Below, piece by piece: positions 6,430 to 13,295 of a DNA stretch of 17,315 nt. Numbering within the stretch: position 1 is the stretch's first letter; every line of letters starts with the position of its first letter. The notes below the pieces were generated by a model, which worked only from the letters and a program-made list of their open reading frames with translations, did not search any database and was not told the DNA's origin. The DNA is from an uncultured Solobacterium sp. (GTDB lineage Bacteria > Bacillota_I > Bacilli_A > Erysipelotrichales > Erysipelotrichaceae). The stretch lies in assembly GCA_938041275.1 (NCBI GenBank), contig CALISH010000061.1:1-17315 (forward strand), written 5' to 3'. The position numbers were made by a program, and so were the translations under genes.

Positions 6430-7027
6430 ATATGAACATCAATATTGGCTACTTGAGAAATTGATTGTCGGTATTGATGAAGCAGGACGTGGACCGCTAG
6501 CTGGACCATTAACAGTTGCGGGTGTTGTCTTTCCAATAGGATATGAAAACCCAGATATCTATGATTCCAAATCTATCAGCGAAAAGAAGCGTAATGCACT
6601 ATTTGAACAGATTCAAGAGGATGCACTATGGTTTGAAATCATTCAGGTATCACCAGAAGATATTGATAAGTACAATATCTATCGTGCAGATCAGCTCGCA
6701 ATGGAACAAATCGCCATCCATTCTGACGCAGAAATCGTATTAACAGATGCGATGCCATTAATAATTGAGGGAAAAGAAATCATCCCACTTGTAAAGGGTG
6801 ATCAAAAATCCATCTCTATCGCAGCTGCAAGTATCCTTGCGAAAGTTACAAGAGATCGTGTGATGTTGGAATACGATAAAGAATATCCAGAGTATGGCTT
6901 TGCCAAGCATAAAGGTTATCCAACCAAGCAACATATGGAAGCCTTACATATCTATGGGGTAACCAAGATTCATCGTAAGAGTTTTGGTCCTGTACGGGAA
7001 GAATACATGAAGATGAAATTGTTCTAG
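6401..7027 (+). CDS. rnhB: Ribonuclease HII
   Basis: RNase HII cuts RNA in RNA-DNA hybrids and at single ribonucleotides in DNA. The 208-residue protein carries the acidic active site: D26 and E27 in GIDEAGRGPLAGP, D116 in LTDAMP, and D134 in KGDQKSISIAAASI. The GRG loop that recognises the RNA-DNA junction is present. It is about 45 residues shorter at the N-terminus than the Bacillus subtilis enzyme and close to the Escherichia coli length. I prefer the ATG at 6401, preceded by GGAGAG at 6390-6395; a TTG at 6398 would add one residue. It overlaps the end of rbgA and is followed after 10 bases by a hairpin. Confidence 0.95.
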   Translation: MKNQKICPNEYEHQYWLLEKLIVGIDEAGRGPLAGPLTVAGVVFPIGYENPDIYDSKSISEKKRNALFEQIQEDALWFEIIQVSPEDIDKYNIYRADQLAMEQIAIHSDAEIVLTDAMPLIIEGKEIIPLVKGDQKSISIAAASILAKVTRDRVMLEYDKEYPEYGFAKHKGYPTKQHMEALHIYGVTKIHRKSFGPVREEYMKMKLF

Positions 7028-7037
7028 GGAATAAACA

Positions 7038-7071
7038 AGAAACTCTTCTATAAATAGGTAGGAGAGTTTTT
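7038..7071 (+). promoter_or_regulatory. Terminator-like hairpin carrying the dprA ribosome binding site
   Basis: AAACTCTTCTA (7040-7050) pairs over 11 bp, with one G-U pair, with TAGGAGAGTTT (7059-7069) around an 8-nt loop, and one further A-T plus one G-U extend the base to 7038-7071. The 3' arm ends in TTTTT, so it looks like an intrinsic terminator. The same arm contains AGGAGA (7060-7065), the only ribosome binding site for dprA, whose ATG is at 7074. No promoter is visible between it and dprA. Structure is seen; attenuation or translational control is inferred. Confidence 0.65.
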
Positions 7072-7073
7072 AT

Positions 7074-7829
7074 ATGGACAAAAGAAAAAAATTAGCTACA
7101 CTATCAGTAATGTACCAAGGAGATTGGGATACGATTGCGAAAGCTTTACAAGATGATGTACAAGTAATTGACATTCCAATCAAAGACTCGTATATTACAA
7201 TTTACGACAGTGAGTATCCCGATAGTTTACGAAAATTACGCTTTCCTCCATGGGTATTATTTTATAGTGGAGATATTTCATTATTGCGTAAGCCAATGTT
7301 AACGATCATCGGCAGTCGACAAATGACTGATTATGCAAAGTGGTTAGTTGAAGAAAGCGTAATGAACTTAAAAGAACGTTTTGTGTTAGTTTCTGGACTT
7401 GCCAAAGGGGTTGATGGTTATGTACATACCATGGCAATTCAAGGTGGTCATACGATTGCGGTTATCGGTAGCGGCTTAGATATTCACTATCCATATGAAA
7501 ACGAGCATCTCTATCAACAGTTACAAAAGACAGATTTAATATTAAGTGAATATCCATCTGGTACAGGTGTACGCAAGCATCACTTCCCATGGCGTAATCG
7601 CATTTTAGCGGCGCTTGGAGAAAGTGTGATTGTGATTGCGGCAAAGATACGTTCAGGTACGATGTGCACTGTAAATGAAGCCATCGCATTAGATAAGGAT
7701 ATCTATGTATTTCCTCATCTATATCGCAGTGAACAGGGGATGGGTTGTAACAAATTAATTGCGGATGGAGCACAGATTTTATACGATACGATACAGATAA
7801 AAGAGATGATTCCGAAAAAAGATGATTGA
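7074..7829 (+). CDS. dprA: DNA processing protein DprA (Smf)
   Basis: DprA binds incoming single-stranded DNA and loads RecA during natural transformation. The 251-residue product has the YPDSLRKLRFPPWVLFYSGD lead-in, then the Rossmann-like core: GSR at residues 80-82, SGLAKGVD at 107-114, IGSGLD at 131-136, SEYPSGTG, the FPWRNRILAAL segment and the SGTMCTVNEAIALDK loop. It is shorter than the roughly 300-residue norm and lacks the C-terminal winged-helix extension; the N-terminal SAM-like region is also short. The start at 7074 follows AGGAGA. It stands between rnhB and topA, its usual place. Other competence genes are not in the window, so active transformation is not shown. Confidence 0.93.
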   Translation: MDKRKKLATLSVMYQGDWDTIAKALQDDVQVIDIPIKDSYITIYDSEYPDSLRKLRFPPWVLFYSGDISLLRKPMLTIIGSRQMTDYAKWLVEESVMNLKERFVLVSGLAKGVDGYVHTMAIQGGHTIAVIGSGLDIHYPYENEHLYQQLQKTDLILSEYPSGTGVRKHHFPWRNRILAALGESVIVIAAKIRSGTMCTVNEAIALDKDIYVFPHLYRSEQGMGCNKLIADGAQILYDTIQIKEMIPKKDD

Positions 7830-7879
7830 AAAATCAGAATTTTTCGGCTATTCTTGGAAAAGAATTTTGCACAAGGAGG
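7812..7879 (+). promoter_or_regulatory. Structured topA leader with two GNRA-capped hairpins
   Basis: Hairpin 1 spans 7812-7847: an 8-bp stem (CCGAAAAA with TTTTTCGG), a symmetric 3x3 purine loop (AGA/GAA) that can form tandem G-A pairs, then a 5-bp stem (TGATT with AATCA) capped by GAAA. It includes the dprA stop codon. Hairpin 2 spans 7850-7865: ATTCTT with AAGAAT capped by GGAA. The ribosome binding site AAGGAGG (7873-7879) follows. There is no T-run after hairpin 1, so it is not a normal terminator. Confidence 0.45.
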
Positions 7880-7886
7880 AACTAAC

Positions 7887-10028
7887 ATGAAAAACTTAGT
7901 GATTGTGGAGTCACCATCAAAGTCAAAGACGATTGGAAAGTACTTAGGAAAAGACTATACTGTTGTTTCAAGTAAGGGACATATTCGAGATCTAGCGACT
8001 AGAGGAAAAGAGGGTCTTGGTGTTGATGTTGAAAATGATTTTGCACCAACCTATGAGATATCAAAGGATAAAAAAGAAACAGTAAAAGAACTACGCGAAG
8101 AAGCTGCCAAAGCAAAGCGTGTATATCTAGCAACCGACCCAGACCGTGAAGGGGAAGCTATTAGTTGGCATCTAGCCCAAGAGTTAGGACTAGCTGAAGA
8201 AGCAATCGATCGTGTTACGTTCCATGAAATTACAAAAAATGCAGTACAAGAAGCGTTCCAATCTCCACGTGCAATTGATATGGACCTTGTACACTCCCAA
8301 GAAACAAGACGTATCTTAGACCGTATTATCGGCTTTAAGTTATCAAAACTATTACATAATAAGATTCGCTCCAAGTCTGCTGGTCGCGTACAATCAGTAG
8401 CGTTGAAGTTAGTTGTTGAACGCGAAAAAGAAATCCAAGCATTCATTCCAGAAGAATACTGGACATTAGATGCGAAGTTTCACAAGGATAAGATCGATTT
8501 CTCAGCAAGCCTTGCAAAGATCAATGGAAAAAAAGCAGAATTAAAAACACAAGAAGAAGCCCAGAAAGCATATGATGCATGTCAGGGTAATTTCGTTGTG
8601 TCTAATATCAAATCTACAACACGTAAGCGTGAAGCACGTCCACCATTTATTACAAGTACTTTACAACAAGAAGCTTCCACAAAACTTTCTTTCTCCGCAA
8701 AGCGTACGATGTCAATCGCACAGCGGTTATATGAAGGTGTAGACGTAGGAAATGGTCAAGAAGGTTTGATTACTTACATGCGTACTGATAGTACACGTTT
8801 ATCAGATGTATATGTAAATGGTGCTAGAGAACTCATTCAAAATGAATATGGGAAACAGTATCTGGGTAGATACCATGTAAGTAATGATGCAAATTCTCAA
8901 GACGCTCACGAAGCAATTCGTCCAACAAGTCTTGCCAATACCCCAGAAAAGCTAAAGGCGCACTTAACAAGCGAACAGTATAAGTTATATGCATTGATCT
9001 ATGCGCGTGCTTTATCATCACTCATGTCGGCAGCGAAGTACGACTCACTCACATTAACACTCAGTCAGAATGGCTATGACTTTACTGCTTCTGGAAGCAC
9101 GATGAAGTTTGATGGTTACTTAAAGGTATATGGTGAATATGAATCTGGTAAGGATGTCGTATTACCATCTTTTGAAGAACAAGAACAAATCGCCGCAAAG
9201 GAACTCAAAGCGAACCAACACTTCACAGAACCACCAGCAAGATATACAGAAGCCAAGTTAATTAAAGCACTGGAAGAAGATGGAATCGGTAGACCTTCTA
9301 CATATGCGATGATTATCGATACAATTCAAGCAAGAGGCTACGTAACATTAGAGAAGGCTTCTGAAAGCAGTCGTACAAAAGTATTCAAACCAACAGAACA
9401 GGGTATTCTAACAACGGAGAAGCTAGATGAATTCTTCCAAGATATTATCAATGTTCGCTATACTGCCAAGATGGAATCCACGTTAGATGAAATCGCAGAT
9501 GGTACAGCAGAAGAAGTCACAACATTAAAAGACTTCTATAACCGTTTCCAACCATTACTAGAACATGCATACGAAAACATGGAAAAGAAAGAGTTGGAAA
9601 AGGTTGGTGAAATTTGTCCTGATTGTGGTGGCGAACTTGTCTATCGTACAGGTAGATTTGGTAAGTTTATCTCTTGTTCAAACTTCCCAACGTGTCGATA
9701 TACAAGACAAATTGATAAACCAGAAAAAGAAAAGCCAGAACCAACAGGAAAGATGTGCCCTGATTGTGGCAGTGAACTATTAAAACGTAAGAGTCGTTAT
9801 GGAACATATTTCTTAGGTTGTTCAAACTTCCCGAAGTGTCATTACATGGAAAATCTAGAAGGAGAACGTATTGTCTCCAAGAAGGATAAGGCCAAGGCAG
9901 AAAAGGAAACAAAGACAACAAAGACAACAAAGAAGACATCGGCTAAGAAGACAACAAAGAAGGCAGCTACTAAAAAAACAACTGCCAAAAAGACAACAAC
10001 AAAACGTACAAAGAAAAACGAGGAATAG
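7887..10028 (+). CDS. topA: DNA topoisomerase I (type IA) with lysine-rich C-terminal tail
   Basis: Topoisomerase I relaxes negative supercoils by cutting one DNA strand. The 713-residue protein shows the TOPRIM domain (E8 in VIVESPSKSKT, D84-x-D86-x-E88 in TDPDREGE), the catalytic tyrosine Y297 in GLITYMRTDSTR, and two C-terminal zinc ribbons starting at C577 and C624 (CPDCG...CSNFPTC and CPDCGSE...CSNFPKC). After the second ribbon comes a tail of about 50 residues (663-713) made almost only of lysine, threonine and alanine, similar in kind to the basic tails of actinobacterial TopA and histone H1. The start at 7887 is supported by AAGGAGG at 7873-7879; an in-frame ATG at 7854 lies in a hairpin and lacks a binding site. 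trmFO starts three bases after the stop. Confidence 0.96.
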   Translation: MKNLVIVESPSKSKTIGKYLGKDYTVVSSKGHIRDLATRGKEGLGVDVENDFAPTYEISKDKKETVKELREEAAKAKRVYLATDPDREGEAISWHLAQELGLAEEAIDRVTFHEITKNAVQEAFQSPRAIDMDLVHSQETRRILDRIIGFKLSKLLHNKIRSKSAGRVQSVALKLVVEREKEIQAFIPEEYWTLDAKFHKDKIDFSASLAKINGKKAELKTQEEAQKAYDACQGNFVVSNIKSTTRKREARPPFITSTLQQEASTKLSFSAKRTMSIAQRLYEGVDVGNGQEGLITYMRTDSTRLSDVYVNGARELIQNEYGKQYLGRYHVSNDANSQDAHEAIRPTSLANTPEKLKAHLTSEQYKLYALIYARALSSLMSAAKYDSLTLTLSQNGYDFTASGSTMKFDGYLKVYGEYESGKDVVLPSFEEQEQIAAKELKANQHFTEPPARYTEAKLIKALEEDGIGRPSTYAMIIDTIQARGYVTLEKASESSRTKVFKPTEQGILTTEKLDEFFQDIINVRYTAKMESTLDEIADGTAEEVTTLKDFYNRFQPLLEHAYENMEKKELEKVGEICPDCGGELVYRTGRFGKFISCSNFPTCRYTRQIDKPEKEKPEPTGKMCPDCGSELLKRKSRYGTYFLGCSNFPKCHYMENLEGERIVSKKDKAKAEKETKTTKTTKKTSAKKTTKKAATKKTTAKKTTTKRTKKNEE

Positions 10029-10031
10029 CCA

Positions 10032-11327
10032 ATGGATGTATCAGTAATCGGTGCAGGCTTAGCAGGATGTGAAGCCGCATATCAATTAGCCAAAAGAGGA
10101 TTTCATGTTCGTCTTTATGAGATGAAACCAGTGAAGCATTCACCAGCGCATCATAGTGATGACTTTGCGGAGCTGGTATGTTCCAATTCATTACGCTCTG
10201 ACGCACTCACAAATGCGGTCGGTGTTTTGAAAGAAGAAATGCGTCAGATTGGCTCATTGATCATGCAAGTAGCCGATAACAATAAGGTGCCGGCAGGCAG
10301 TGCTTTAGCAGTAGACCGTGAAAAGTTTGCTAAGGCAGTCACAGAGACGGTACGCAATCATCCCAATATTGAAGTGATTGCGGAAGAAGTAACAAAGATT
10401 CCGGAGGGACCAACGATTATCGCAACAGGGCCATTAAGTTCTGAAGGTATGATGAAGGCTATCGGTACTTTGATTGATGATCGCTATTGTTATTTCTATG
10501 ATGCGGCCGCACCAATCGTAACTGCAGAATCCATTGATTTTAGCAAGGCCTATAAGAAGTCGCGGTACGATAAAGGCGAAGCAGATTATATTAATTGTCC
10601 TATGACACGCGAAGAGTTTGATGCGTTCTACATGGAACTAATCAAAGCAGAAACAGCGGAAGTACATGCCTTTGAAAAGGAAGTATTCTTTGAGGGATGT
10701 ATGCCATTTGAAGTCATGGCAAAACGTGGAAGAGATACTTTACTCTTTGGTCCAATGAAACCAGTAGGACTTGAACAAGAAGGCAAGAAACGTCCTTATG
10801 CAGTTGTACAGTTACGCCAAGATAACGCACAAGCATCCTTGTACAATATCGTTGGTTTTCAAACACACCTCAAGTGGGGAGAACAGAAACGTATTATTCA
10901 GATGATACCAGGACTTGAGAATGCCGAAATCGTTCGCTATGGTGTCATGCATCGAAATACATATATTTGTTCACCAATCTATCTACGCGAAACATATCAG
11001 TTTAAAGATAGAGATGACTTGTTCTTTGCAGGACAAATGACAGGTGTAGAAGGATATGTAGAATCCGCCGCATCAGGAATGCTAGCAGGTATTAATATGG
11101 CCCATGTACTAAAGGGTGAAGAGCCAGTAGTACTTGGTGTAAATACAATGATGGGCGCAATGGCACATTATATTACGCATGCAGATCCAAATCACTTCCA
11201 ACCAATGAACGCAAACTTTGGTATTATGCACTTAGAAGGTGAAGTGAAGAAGAAAGACCGTAAAGCTGCCTACGCTCCACAAGCTTTAAAAATCATTCAG
11301 GAGTTAAAAGAAAAGGATGAACTTTGA
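10032..11327 (+). CDS. trmFO: Methylenetetrahydrofolate-tRNA-(uracil-5-)-methyltransferase TrmFO
   Basis: TrmFO makes ribothymidine at position 54 of tRNA, using methylenetetrahydrofolate as carbon donor and FAD as reductant, the Gram-positive replacement for SAM-dependent TrmA. The 431-residue protein begins with the FAD-binding VIGAGLAGCEAAYQLAKRG and contains the two functional cysteines in the expected contexts: C50 in ELVCSNSLRSD and C223 in FEGCMPFEVMAKRG. FAGQMTGVEGYVESAASG near residues 333-350 is the second flavin motif. The ribosome binding site GAGGAA overlaps the end of topA. The stop overlaps the following recombinase gene by 11 bases, so the two are coupled. Confidence 0.96.
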   Translation: MDVSVIGAGLAGCEAAYQLAKRGFHVRLYEMKPVKHSPAHHSDDFAELVCSNSLRSDALTNAVGVLKEEMRQIGSLIMQVADNNKVPAGSALAVDREKFAKAVTETVRNHPNIEVIAEEVTKIPEGPTIIATGPLSSEGMMKAIGTLIDDRYCYFYDAAAPIVTAESIDFSKAYKKSRYDKGEADYINCPMTREEFDAFYMELIKAETAEVHAFEKEVFFEGCMPFEVMAKRGRDTLLFGPMKPVGLEQEGKKRPYAVVQLRQDNAQASLYNIVGFQTHLKWGEQKRIIQMIPGLENAEIVRYGVMHRNTYICSPIYLRETYQFKDRDDLFFAGQMTGVEGYVESAASGMLAGINMAHVLKGEEPVVLGVNTMMGAMAHYITHADPNHFQPMNANFGIMHLEGEVKKKDRKAAYAPQALKIIQELKEKDEL

Positions 11328-12240
11328 GAAATCATTGGATCGGTTCTTGCGACAGATTGCACGTGTTCGCACGGGATCAAAAGATACAGAAAACGCATAT
11401 CGTCGTGATGTAGAGAGATTTCTAGAATATCTCCGCGAACATCGCATCGATTCTTTTGAACATGTCACAAAAACAGATGTCAGTGATTACATCACGCAAT
11501 TGCGTGATGGTGAGATTGGTGGCAAGCCACTTTCCAATAGTAGTTACGCTCGTAATCTCTCTTCTCTAAAATCCTTTTATCGTTATTTAAATCGCTTTGA
11601 GGGAATCAAAGCCAATCCAGTACGTATCTTTAAGGGTGGCTCTATTCGTCGTAAGCTGCCTGAATTTTTAACATTTGACCAAATGGAAACGATGTTAAAT
11701 CAATTTGATTTACACAATCCTGTACAAATACGCAATCGCTGTATTATCGAAGTCATGTATGCATGTGGTTTACGTGTCAGTGAATGTGCGGGTTTAAAAA
11801 TATCATCCATCAATCTAGTAGAAGGCTTCTTAACAGTACTTGGTAAAGAGAGTAAAGAAAGAATGGTTCCATTCTATCCAAGATGTAAACAGCTCATCCA
11901 ATACTATATGAATAATGCAAGAGGGACATTCATGGAGAAGACTCAGGAACACGATATTCTCTTTGTGAATCAAAATGGTAGACCTATTTCTGCTAGAAGT
12001 ATTCAGCTCATCTGTGAAAAAGCAGGGGAAGACGCAAATCTTCCAATTCATATCCATCCCCATATGATACGTCATAGCTTTGCGACACATATGCTAGATA
12101 ATGGTGCGGATTTACGTATCGTACAAGAATTACTGGGACATGAAAATCTTGGTACGACGCAAATCTATACCCACGTTACACAAGATCGACTCCGTAAAGT
12201 CGTGGATGAAGCACACCCACACTCCAAGAGTGCGAAATAA
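11317..12240 (+). CDS. xerC: Tyrosine recombinase XerC/XerD family
   Basis: Xer recombinases resolve chromosome dimers at the dif site near the terminus. The 307-residue protein has an N-terminal core-binding SAM-like domain (residues about 1-105) and a C-terminal catalytic domain with all active residues: R153 in CGLRVSE, K177 in GKESKER, H249-x2-R252 in HPHMIRHSFATH, H275 in LGHENLGTTQIYTH and nucleophile Y284. The place after trmFO is where XerC (CodV in Bacillus) usually lies, hence the symbol; XerD cannot be excluded by sequence reading alone. In Bacillus the next genes are hslV, hslU and codY; here a nucleoside phosphorylase follows 13 bases downstream. No dif-like site was recognised in the window. 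Confidence 0.9.
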   Translation: MNFEKSLDRFLRQIARVRTGSKDTENAYRRDVERFLEYLREHRIDSFEHVTKTDVSDYITQLRDGEIGGKPLSNSSYARNLSSLKSFYRYLNRFEGIKANPVRIFKGGSIRRKLPEFLTFDQMETMLNQFDLHNPVQIRNRCIIEVMYACGLRVSECAGLKISSINLVEGFLTVLGKESKERMVPFYPRCKQLIQYYMNNARGTFMEKTQEHDILFVNQNGRPISARSIQLICEKAGEDANLPIHIHPHMIRHSFATHMLDNGADLRIVQELLGHENLGTTQIYTHVTQDRLRKVVDEAHPHSKSAK

Positions 12241-12253
12241 GAAAGAGGTAAAT

Positions 12254-13009
12254 ATGATTACAGATTCATTTGATAACAGTGATGTATTTATTTCGCCAGA
12301 AAGACTATATCCACGAAATTCAGTAACTTTAGATGTATGTATCGGTATCTTCTCTCACAAGGTGATGAACGAACTCATCTCTTCTGGAGTTTTAACAGAA
12401 CTGCCAATGGAAAAAGCACCGGGTTCCGCCAGTGGTAAACATGCGGTATACCGCTATAAAGACACATCCATCGGTATCTATCAAAATGAGGTGGGTGCAG
12501 TCGGTGCCAGTGGATTAATTGAAGAAATTTCAGTTATCTTCGGTGTAAAGAAGTTTATTATCTTTGGCTCATGTGGTGCACTGGTACAAATTCCAGAAGG
12601 AGATTGTATTATTCCAACGCACGCATATCGTGATGAAGGTGTCAGTTATCACTACGCTTCAGCAAGCGATTATATTAGTGTGAAGAATGCGAATGTAATT
12701 GCCAAACTATTCGATGAACTAGGTGTTGAATACGTCTTTGGTAAAACATGGACAACAGATTGTTTCTATCGTGAGACAGTGAATCAGAAAAACAAACGCG
12801 TCGAAGAAGGCTGTATCTGTGTGGAAATGGAATGTGCAGCCTTGCAAGCAGTAACAAATTTTAGAGGATATGAGTTATACCAATTCCTCTATACTGCAGA
12901 TGATTTAAGTAAGTTAGAATGGGCACCACGTATCCTTGGGGATAATGAAAGAGATACAAGATTCCTATATTTCGATATTGCCGTAAAACTAGCGAAGAGT
13001 TTGTTGTAA
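12254..13009 (+). CDS. Nucleoside phosphorylase (PNP/UDP family)
   Basis: This 251-residue protein belongs to the purine/uridine phosphorylase family, which splits nucleosides with phosphate to give a base and ribose-1-phosphate. Visible signatures are GAVGASGLIEE (81-91), the FIIFGSCGAL loop (101-110) that binds the substrate, DCIIPTHAYRDEG (117-129), and VEMECAAL (190-197) with the ribose-contacting E191-M192-E193. Specificity (purine or uridine) cannot be called. The start at 12254 follows AGAGGT; an upstream in-frame reading into xerC lacks a binding site. It is the last gene of the dprA-topA-trmFO-xer series and is followed by a strong terminator. Its position replaces the usual hslVU-codY genes. 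Confidence 0.88.
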   Translation: MITDSFDNSDVFISPERLYPRNSVTLDVCIGIFSHKVMNELISSGVLTELPMEKAPGSASGKHAVYRYKDTSIGIYQNEVGAVGASGLIEEISVIFGVKKFIIFGSCGALVQIPEGDCIIPTHAYRDEGVSYHYASASDYISVKNANVIAKLFDELGVEYVFGKTWTTDCFYRETVNQKNKRVEEGCICVEMECAALQAVTNFRGYELYQFLYTADDLSKLEWAPRILGDNERDTRFLYFDIAVKLAKSLL

Positions 13010-13029
13010 GAATAAATTGTGATTTCGAT

Positions 13030-13083
13030 AAAGATGGCTATAGAATACTGATATTAGTATTTAGGTATAGTCATCTTTTTTTA
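13030..13083 (+). terminator. Strong intrinsic terminator after the nucleoside phosphorylase gene
   Basis: A long two-part hairpin: AAAGATGGCTATA (13030-13042) pairs with TATAGTCATCTTT (13066-13078, one G-U), and inside it AATACT pairs with AGTATT. It ends in a run of seven T residues (13076-13082). It begins about 20 bases after the stop codon. Confidence 0.9.
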
Positions 13084-13147
13084 ATAAATTGTATGGTCGC
13101 ACTATTCTTAAGAATTTCAAATAACCTTCAAGATATATCGGCAATAA

Positions 13148-13217
13148 TGAAAATATTTTCAAATGTTAAGTAAATAATTTAATATTTTCAAAAATAATAT
13201 TGGGAAATATATATAAG
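13148..13217 (+). promoter_or_regulatory. AT-rich promoter and repeat cluster of the ABC exporter gene
   Basis: The gap from 13084 to 13295 holds no gene. It contains a perfect 14-bp palindrome (TGAAAATATTTTCA, 13148-13161) and a 12-bp direct repeat AATATTTTCAAA at 13152-13163 and 13181-13192, 29 bp apart. The second copy overlaps a plausible -35 TTTTCA (13185-13190), which is 17 bases from TATATA (13208-13213). This looks like an operator, but the region is so AT-rich that chance repeats are possible. Confidence 0.4.
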
Positions 13218-13295
13218 ATTTGGTACTAAAATCTTTTATAAAGAAGGGTTGATCGATATAACCAATTTTGAATAGCGTTTAGGGGGGACATTTTT

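Noticed and set aside
8051..8446. A minus-strand open frame of 131 codons inside topA
   Set aside because: It is a shadow of a strongly conserved coding region, with serine/arginine-rich content typical of antisense frames.
12101..12253. An upstream start of the nucleoside phosphorylase inside xer
   Set aside because: It would overlap 140 bases of an essential, conserved gene; the ATG at 12254 has AGAGGT and matches the family's length.
13093..13173. A 26-codon open frame starting MVALFLRISNN, possibly a peptide gene next to the ABC exporter
   Set aside because: There is no ribosome binding site, no leader-peptide features, and it overlaps the repeat cluster of the exporter promoter.
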